19,279 nt of DNA, taken from the NCBI GenBank assembly GCA_045639845.1, contig JAZUDW010000065.1:1-19279 (forward strand). Reading direction: 5' to 3'. This document shows, piece after piece, positions 14,047-19,279 of the stretch; position 1 is the first letter of the stretch; each line of letters opens with the position of its first letter. Position numbers and translations under genes: made by a program. This stretch comes from Colimorpha sp045639845 (lineage in GTDB: Bacteria; Bacteroidota; Bacteroidia; Bacteroidales; P3). The notes under the pieces are model-generated. The model made no database searches and had not been told where the DNA came from. It saw nothing but the letters and a program-made list of their open reading frames with translations.

Positions 14047-15969
14047 TTAATGTTTTAGGAATTTGATAGTAGATGTTTGGCCTGTACTGCTGTTGGTGAT
14101 GCGTAGCAAATAGAGACCGGTGGGCCATCCTTCTACATCCAATTGATTGTGGAATGGGCCTTGATAGCATGAGCGTCCGTGGCTGTCGAACACTTGCATG
14201 GTGAGGTTGTAGTAACTTGGTGAGGTAATGATATTCAGTGTATTTTGTACCGGATTGGGGTGGATGCTCAGAGAGAAGGTGCTTTGATCATCTGGTTGGG
14301 GCGACTGTATGCCTACCAATGCAGAAGCCCCAAAGCAGGGGCGCATCATCAATGCACCGCTAAGGATGCTTTGTTGCCATGCTGCTGTGGTGCGATAACA
14401 GATGTGCTCACGGACGTCGTTGCTTCTGTCGAAGCCCATGTTGATGAAGGTGTTGCCGATTTGCTCGATGCCGATAAATACAGAATCGGAAACAACGATA
14501 GGGGTGTTGAGCCGATATCGTACAAAGCCGTAAGGGTCGTTGAAGGCCACACGTTGCTTGGTTTCGTCGCGATAGAGTAGTGTGCCAGGAATACTGTCTC
14601 GACCGTCCCACACCGAGATGTAGAAAGCGGTGCCGGCATTCTCATCGTTGCGAGTGTGGTTGAAACAGATATCGAGAGCCGTAAGTGTGTCGGCTTGGTT
14701 CATCAAGAATCGGTAGGCGAGAAACACTTTACTGCTAGTGGTTATAAGACCGTATCCATTTTCGGCTACACCATCATCATAAGCGTAGTAATTGTCTAGA
14801 ATCTGATCAAAACGTAGTGTGTCGTTGCAAACACGCGAGTCGCCACCATTTCCTTCTTTTACTACATGAACAATCTGATAATGTGTGGGATGATTTCCTT
14901 CGGGAAAAGAAAAGTTGACTGTAGGGGTGGCGTGAGCAGGGGAAGTTTGATACTCACCAGTGATGGTAAAAGAAGGTATGTTTTCGTGTCCACCATCGTA
15001 ATGAGCTATTGTGTTGCCATTGTTGTCATATACGTTGTAGTAGTAGTTTGATGTCAGTGTGGTATTATAAAGGTTGGTGATGGTGATGGGCATATGTGTA
15101 GCCATGTCTGAGGTCCGGAAATGGGTGATAGGCATAGCTTGATAACGACGCAATGCCGAAGGTGCTTTGGTTACGAAGGCCACATCGCGAAACGAGTGGT
15201 TGTTGGCAGAGCGGCCATGAGCCAGATAAACATAGTCTATGTTCCATTGGTCGGCATTGCCCACCATACCCAGCTTGGAGTTCGCGTCGAGACTACAATA
15301 GTTGCGTATGCGGAACTGAAAACGACGATGGAAAAAACGAGGGTTGCTAACAGGGATAGAGACATACTGCCAAGAGTGTTCGGTTTGTGCCAATAGGGAG
15401 TCTTCGGTGATTCCATCTATGGACCAAACAGTTATCCACTCTTCGCCGTCAAAGAAGTCAACTAGTAGCGAGTCACCAGGATTGGGGCAGTCTCCTAATC
15501 GTTCCCATAGATTGCCAGTGCCACCGCCGGGTAGGTAGAAGAAACTGAGATAGACAGAGTCAGAGGGTTGTAGCTTTCTACGAGTCGGTGACAATAAAGA
15601 GTCTAGCCGCACTATCTGTGAAGCCAGCGTGTCGCCACCGAAAATACTGGATGAAGCTGTGCTGTGCAGTTCTCCGTCGCTGTTGATCGCGTCCAGTGTG
15701 GCTACACCCAATGTGGGAGGGAGTAGGGCGTAGTCGCGGTTGATAAGAACCTGTCGTGTGAGCCAACGACGACTATCGGGGTGTCCGGTATAGTTGGAGA
15801 AATCGTCAAAGAAAGGCAACTGCAGCAACAACGTGTCGGTGCTCTTTGTCATTGACTCGAGTCCTATCACGTCGTAAGGACTCGCTATCGGAGCCAGGTA
15901 TTCCTCTTGGGCATGAAGTCCTATTCCGAGGATAAGTATGATGAGCAGACAGCCTATTTTCTTGGTCAT
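14047..15969 (-). CDS. Secreted protein with T9SS type A C-terminal sorting domain
   Basis: Exported 640-residue protein predicted to be carried across the outer membrane by the type IX secretion system and released or anchored at the surface. A Sec signal peptide is present (GCLLIILILGIGLHA, cut near Ala20 before QEEY). The C-terminal 78 residues (563-640) form a type A sorting domain: IHPNPVQNTLNI near 569, then MQVFDSHGR, the GWPTGLYLLRI turn and the basic terminal FLKH. The middle (about 45-555) is beta-rich, with an N-terminal region like Ig/jelly-roll adhesin modules (FFDDFSNYTGHPDSRRW); no catalytic motif was recognised. It sits between the PASTA gene (43 bp upstream) and rluD (9 bp downstream) in one orientation, suggesting an operon. 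An alternative is a structural surface protein of no enzymatic role. Confidence 0.88.
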   Translation of the reverse strand: MTKKIGCLLIILILGIGLHAQEEYLAPIASPYDVIGLESMTKSTDTLLLQLPFFDDFSNYTGHPDSRRWLTRQVLINRDYALLPPTLGVATLDAINSDGELHSTASSSIFGGDTLASQIVRLDSLLSPTRRKLQPSDSVYLSFFYLPGGGTGNLWERLGDCPNPGDSLLVDFFDGEEWITVWSIDGITEDSLLAQTEHSWQYVSIPVSNPRFFHRRFQFRIRNYCSLDANSKLGMVGNADQWNIDYVYLAHGRSANNHSFRDVAFVTKAPSALRRYQAMPITHFRTSDMATHMPITITNLYNTTLTSNYYYNVYDNNGNTIAHYDGGHENIPSFTITGEYQTSPAHATPTVNFSFPEGNHPTHYQIVHVVKEGNGGDSRVCNDTLRFDQILDNYYAYDDGVAENGYGLITTSSKVFLAYRFLMNQADTLTALDICFNHTRNDENAGTAFYISVWDGRDSIPGTLLYRDETKQRVAFNDPYGFVRYRLNTPIVVSDSVFIGIEQIGNTFINMGFDRSNDVREHICYRTTAAWQQSILSGALMMRPCFGASALVGIQSPQPDDQSTFSLSIHPNPVQNTLNIITSPSYYNLTMQVFDSHGRSCYQGPFHNQLDVEGWPTGLYLLRITNSSTGQTSTIKFLKH

Positions 15970-16012
15970 GTTCTTTTTTGTTTTTCAGTTATTATGGTTA
16001 TTATTTAGTTTG

Positions 16013-16918
16013 CTACCATTCGATGATGCCGGAATGGCTTTCCTCTCTAGAAAGATATTCGTATTCGTTGTCTTGGTCGGTTGTAATGTAGTGGCTGCTC
16101 TCTTCTTCGCGTATAATTTGAGAAGAATCTACTTTGAAATCGCGAGCTATTTGGTTGGCATCCACGCGGTCGCTGCTTTGGTACCATATCTCGATTTCTG
16201 TACCATAGGGCAGACGGTTCACTCCGTTGTATCCTGGTTCAGTACGTACTACGATGGCTTTGGCTCGTTCTGTAACACCATCGAAATGCTCTCGTCCTAC
16301 GTTCATCATGTTTTTATGGAGTTCGCGTTGAGCTTGAATAGCGTTTTTGCCCACCAGGAACGGCAACACTTTGGTATCGTTGGCTCTCATGGCAATGGTG
16401 AGATCTATCTTGGCACCAGGGTCAAGTTTTTCGCCTTCTTGAACCTCGTAGCCTTTGTAGGATCGGGTGAGTACAGCTCCAGCCATCGACTCATCGATAC
16501 GGAAATAGAGCTTACCTAGCAGACCAGCGTTCTCCAGCGTAGAGATGGCGATAGATGCCGTGTTCGATACATGGGGCATTGTCTGTGCTTCAGCCATGTA
16601 GGAAGTTATGGTCACATACACCTTGCGACCAGGTTTGATCTGAGTTCCGGCTTTGGGGTCTTGCATCAATATGGTGCCACCAGGGTCGCCTTCTTGGTAA
16701 ACGGAATCGATCACCACATATCGCAAATTGTTGGGATTGTTGTCCATGGCTTCGGTGATATTGAGTCCTGTTATTTCTGGCATCTCGCACACTTTACCAT
16801 GACGTGCATAAACCCGAAGAAGCATGAATATGATGATAATTATGCCTATAGAAACGGCTAGCATCATCAGTAGATGTTTAGCCCATGGGTGCTCATCGAA
16901 GAAATCGGTTTTTATCAT
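16013..16918 (-). CDS. Single-pass membrane protein with three PASTA domains
   Basis: A 301-residue protein with a short cytoplasmic N-terminus (MIKTDFFDEHPWAKH), one transmembrane helix (about 16-41, with an IIIIIF core) and three consecutive extracytoplasmic PASTA repeats (about 44-112, 113-180 and 182-250). Each repeat opens with a 'P.(V/I/L).G/N' strand and closes with a strand such as YVTITS, IDLTIA or IEIWYQ. The last 50 residues are acidic and polar. PASTA domains bind peptidoglycan or its precursors in Gram-positive Ser/Thr kinases and penicillin-binding proteins; no kinase or transpeptidase domain exists here. I chose Met at 16,918 because the frame open to 17,089 adds 57 residues with no resemblance to the family and would place the helix unusually far in. 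It precedes the T9SS-cargo gene by 43 bp. A role at the cell wall is inferred from the domain. Confidence 0.9.
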   Translation of the reverse strand: MIKTDFFDEHPWAKHLLMMLAVSIGIIIIIFMLLRVYARHGKVCEMPEITGLNITEAMDNNPNNLRYVVIDSVYQEGDPGGTILMQDPKAGTQIKPGRKVYVTITSYMAEAQTMPHVSNTASIAISTLENAGLLGKLYFRIDESMAGAVLTRSYKGYEVQEGEKLDPGAKIDLTIAMRANDTKVLPFLVGKNAIQAQRELHKNMMNVGREHFDGVTERAKAIVVRTEPGYNGVNRLPYGTEIEIWYQSSDRVDANQIARDFKVDSSQIIREEESSHYITTDQDNEYEYLSREESHSGIIEW

Positions 16919-17089
16919 AATGATGGTGTTTCGGTTTATTGTTATTAGTTCGGTGATGGTTTGTCCTTGATTATGATGGCTAGCAGTTGGTAGTAAGATG
17001 TATATTGAGCTATTCTTTGATTTACTATTGGGCCGATCGAGGGTGAACCGGATGGTACGCCAATCAACAGAACTTATAATAGTTAGCAA

Positions 17090-18433
17090 TTAACTGTCAA
17101 CCACTACTCCTATTAGAGTAGCTGAGGTGCATTCGGTGACTTTGAGCATAAGGTATTCTCCGGGTTGGTGGTCTCCGCGGTCGAAAACAATCACTTTGTT
17201 CTGACTATTGCGGCCAAAAAGCTGCTCTTTTGAACGATGGGATGCTCCTTCTACTAGTACCTCGTAGGTTTGGCCAATGCATTTCTTGTTGTTTTCAAGC
17301 GAGAGCTCGTTCTGCAGAGCTATAATTTCTTCCAAACGACGGGTCTTCACTTCGTCAGGAATATCGTCCTCCATGTGACGTGCAGCGAAGGTGTTGGGTC
17401 GCATAGAGAATTTGAACATGAAGGCAGAATCGTAGCGCACCTTACGGAACATATCGAGGGTTGCTTGATGGTCTTCTTCAGTCTCGGAACAGAAACCGGC
17501 TATCACATCGGTGGTAATGCTGCAAGAAGGGAGGATTGTGCGAATTGCCTCAATCCGGTTGAGATACCACTCGGGTGTGTATTTTCGGTTCATCAGTTTC
17601 AACATCCGTTCGCTGCCCGACTGGACTGGTAGATGTATGCTCTTGCAGATGTTGGGATAGGTGGCCATAGTGTGAAGCAGTTCGTCCGAGAGGTCTTTGG
17701 GGTGGGAGGTGGCAAAGCGAACACGCAGTTTGGGGCTTACCTCTGCCACCATTGCCATCAGTTCATTGAAACCTACGGCTTCTCCTTCTTGTTCCCAATG
17801 GTAAGAGTTTACGTTTTGGCCTAGTAGTGTGATCTCTTTGTATCCTTGGCTGAAGAGTAATTTTGCTTCGTTGACGATAGTCTTGGGGGCGCGGCTACGT
17901 TCCAGACCACGGGTATAGGGTACTACGCAGTATGCACAGAAGTTCTGGCAACCGCGCATAATGGAGATATATGCACTAATACCGTTGCCGTTGAGACGAA
18001 CGGGTTCAATATCATCATAAGTCTCTTGGTTGCTAAGTTCGGTCTCGGCCAATTTGCAGCCAGTACGCACGGTCTTCATTATCTCGGGCAGTTTGCGATA
18101 GGAGTCGGGACCCACTACGAACCACACATTATCCTCCTCTTCCAATAGCTGGGTCTTCAGTCGTTCTGCCATGCATCCGAGTATTCCTATTCTCATCCAA
18201 GGACGTTGTTTCTGAAGGGCTTTTAGTTCGCGAAGACGTTTGCGTATGCGTTGCTCAGCATTGTCGCGAATGGCGCAAGTGTTGATAAGTACGTAGTCGC
18301 TCTCGCTGATGTCATTCACTATGGAAAAGCCTTCCTTTATAAGAAGGGAACAAAATATCTCGCTGTCGGCAAAATTCATCTGGCAGCCGTAGGTCTCAAC
18401 GTAAACATTGTGTTTTTCAGTGTTTAACTGCAT
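17090..18433 (-). CDS. miaB: tRNA-2-methylthio-N6-dimethylallyladenosine synthase
   Basis: Radical-SAM methylthiotransferase that adds a 2-methylthio group to i6A37 of tRNAs reading UNN codons, in the cytoplasm. The 447 residues fit MiaB. The N-terminal UPF0004 domain carries the auxiliary [4Fe-4S] cysteines Cys17 (TYGCQMN), Cys53 (NTCAIRDNAEQR) and Cys87 (GILGCMAERL). The radical-SAM cluster Cys162, Cys166 and Cys169 lies in GCQNFCAYCVVPYTRG. A TRAM RNA-binding domain ends the protein (about 380-445, including LFGRNSQNKVIVF). The NTCAIR..AEQ context separates MiaB from MtaB and RimO. The ATG at 18,433 follows a TATTTTTG promoter box on the minus strand by about 25 bp. A 171-bp gap separates it from the PASTA gene, so cotranscription is possible but not shown. 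Confidence 0.96.
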   Translation of the reverse strand: MQLNTEKHNVYVETYGCQMNFADSEIFCSLLIKEGFSIVNDISESDYVLINTCAIRDNAEQRIRKRLRELKALQKQRPWMRIGILGCMAERLKTQLLEEEDNVWFVVGPDSYRKLPEIMKTVRTGCKLAETELSNQETYDDIEPVRLNGNGISAYISIMRGCQNFCAYCVVPYTRGLERSRAPKTIVNEAKLLFSQGYKEITLLGQNVNSYHWEQEGEAVGFNELMAMVAEVSPKLRVRFATSHPKDLSDELLHTMATYPNICKSIHLPVQSGSERMLKLMNRKYTPEWYLNRIEAIRTILPSCSITTDVIAGFCSETEEDHQATLDMFRKVRYDSAFMFKFSMRPNTFAARHMEDDIPDEVKTRRLEEIIALQNELSLENNKKCIGQTYEVLVEGASHRSKEQLFGRNSQNKVIVFDRGDHQPGEYLMLKVTECTSATLIGVVVDS

Positions 18434-18457
18434 TTTACTAGATTTATATTAAGAATG

Positions 18458-18465
18458 CAAAAATA
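18458..18465 (-). promoter_or_regulatory. Bacteroidetes -7 box of miaB promoter
   Basis: Read on the minus strand the bases are TATTTTTG, matching TAnnTTTG. They lie 25 bp before the miaB ATG and directly downstream of a T-tract of about 12 bases (18,467-18,478, written as A on the plus strand). This predicts a short leader of under 20 bases. Confidence 0.6.
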
Positions 18466-18708
18466 CAAAAAAAAAAACAATTTGCAATATTTTGTCGTCA
18501 ACTCATTCAGACCCAAAAATACTCGCACACCTTCTTGCAATGGGCGCAGATACCCCAATAGCCACCCCTGCCACTCAGTACAAAATCGTTTGGCGTTTCG
18601 CTATATATAACCAGAAGATGCCTGACACATTGAGCACAAACGGTTTTAGAATAATATGGTTATAGTCTATAGTATAGTCTCTTCACATTTTAAAAGAATC
18701 ACAATCCA

Positions 18709-19104
18709 TCAGTTGTTTTCCCATCCATGAATAGTTATCCAAACTAAGACTATCAATTTTATCATTAGATAGCCTGCAGTAGATTTCTCATCGAAGGAAG
18801 CATGGACAAGCGAAGATGGTGGTACTGCCTCATCCGCCAGTTGTTGCGCTTTATCAACCATCTTTACAGAGTTTCTCATCGCATTGGTCTCAGCAATCCT
18901 ATCGTTCCCGGACTCCACATGGCTTCTTGATTTGTTTCCGAGGAAAATGAATCCCAATATCAATACGGCCCATTTGATTAAGTGCGAGTCAACCCTCGCT
19001 GTATGCATGGGCGTGATCTTCTGGTAGCTATAAGCGTTAAGTGTGTTCACTTGTTCCATATTATAATCGTTCATGATCTCATGGTTGCCTTTAATGTTGT
19101 TCAT
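18709..19104 (-). CDS. Hypothetical small membrane protein
   Basis: An open frame of 131 codons that I do not recognise. Two hydrophobic segments are visible: about 42-57 (LIKWAVLILGFIFLG) and about 111-128 near the C-terminus (LMIKLIVLVWITIHGW). The connecting stretch is polar and mostly charged (AETNAMRNSVKMVDKAQQLADEA), with a possible short helix. ATG codons at residues 11 and 16 are alternative starts. No promoter box or ribosome-binding site decides between them. The surrounding sequence is more AT-rich than the rest of the window and no conserved neighbour supports it, so it could be a chance frame; the two well-placed helices argue mildly for a real gene. Confidence 0.4.
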   Translation of the reverse strand: MNNIKGNHEIMNDYNMEQVNTLNAYSYQKITPMHTARVDSHLIKWAVLILGFIFLGNKSRSHVESGNDRIAETNAMRNSVKMVDKAQQLADEAVPPSSLVHASFDEKSTAGYLMIKLIVLVWITIHGWENN

Positions 19105-19279
19105 AATCAGATGTTTCTTTATGAGTGGTGCTTTTCTTAGTACTGTTTACTACTGATATGACAGTGCCACAAGTGCCGTTTATTTTTATAAAAAAACTTC
19201 GCGAGAGGGTTTATTTATTATATCGACGATCTATCTAATAAATCAAACCACGCGTAAAGTTTGTATATAGAGCGGCACT

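Noticed and set aside
15938..16519. 193-codon plus-strand frame opposite the PASTA gene
   Set aside because: It overlaps the PASTA repeats and the start of the T9SS-cargo gene in antisense; the opposite-strand genes have clear domains and this one does not.
16919..17089. Possible 57-residue N-terminal extension of the PASTA protein
   Set aside because: The extra residues resemble no PASTA-family N-terminus and would put the membrane helix far inside the protein; Met at 16,918 gives the expected short cytoplasmic tail.
19172..19279. Inverted pair AGTGCCG/CGGCACT at the right edge
   Set aside because: Only 7 bp long and at the window boundary; without the flanking sequence it cannot be called an element end.

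Overview
The window looks like chromosomal DNA from a member of the Bacteroidetes, most likely order Bacteroidales. Three things point there: promoter boxes of the TAnnTTTG type at A-rich, Shine-Dalgarno-poor starts; a secreted protein with a type IX secretion (T9SS) type A sorting tail plus a GldM C-terminal-like protein; and an outer-membrane beta-barrel protein with an N-terminal carboxypeptidase-regulatory-like domain. Genus cannot be assigned from sequence alone. No tRNA, rRNA, CRISPR array, transposase or phage gene was recognised.

Layout. The left part (about 1-8,050) reads on the + strand: the 3' two thirds of an M3 peptidyl-dipeptidase (dcp), RNase R (rnr), lysyl-tRNA synthetase (lysS), a small metallo-beta-lactamase-fold hydrolase, and uracil-DNA glycosylase (ung). 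A strong hairpin at 8,073-8,116 separates this from a minus-strand group: an outer-membrane beta-barrel protein, a PaaI-like hotdog thioesterase and a short secreted protein that resembles only the C-terminal periplasmic domains of GldM. A divergent single gene (12,127-12,462, +) encodes a stand-alone DRTGG-type domain. The right part is a minus-strand cluster read right to left: miaB, a single-pass membrane protein with three PASTA repeats, a T9SS-sorted surface or secreted protein, and an RluD-type pseudouridine synthase. A weakly supported two-helix membrane protein lies at the right end (18,709-19,104). The gene-free bases 18,466-18,708 and 19,105-19,279 hold nothing I can name beyond AT-rich sequence and a 7-bp inverted pair (19,172-19,178 with 19,273-19,279).

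Most genes are housekeeping: RNA decay (rnr), tRNA charging (lysS), tRNA and rRNA modification (miaB, rluD), DNA repair (ung) and peptide turnover (dcp). The envelope genes (beta-barrel, GldM-like, PASTA, T9SS cargo) form the more lineage-specific layer.

The most distinctive signal lies outside the genes. It is a family of small interspersed elements with imperfect terminal inverted repeats (ends like TTAGTGATGATGAA). There are two long copies (6,180-6,418 and 12,646-12,958), one internally deleted copy (11,210-11,293) and one diverged, opposite-facing relative (1,331-1,540). They resemble non-autonomous MITE-like elements. The 12.6-kb copy carries an internal duplication and a perfect 24-bp-arm palindrome that the 6.2-kb copy lacks.
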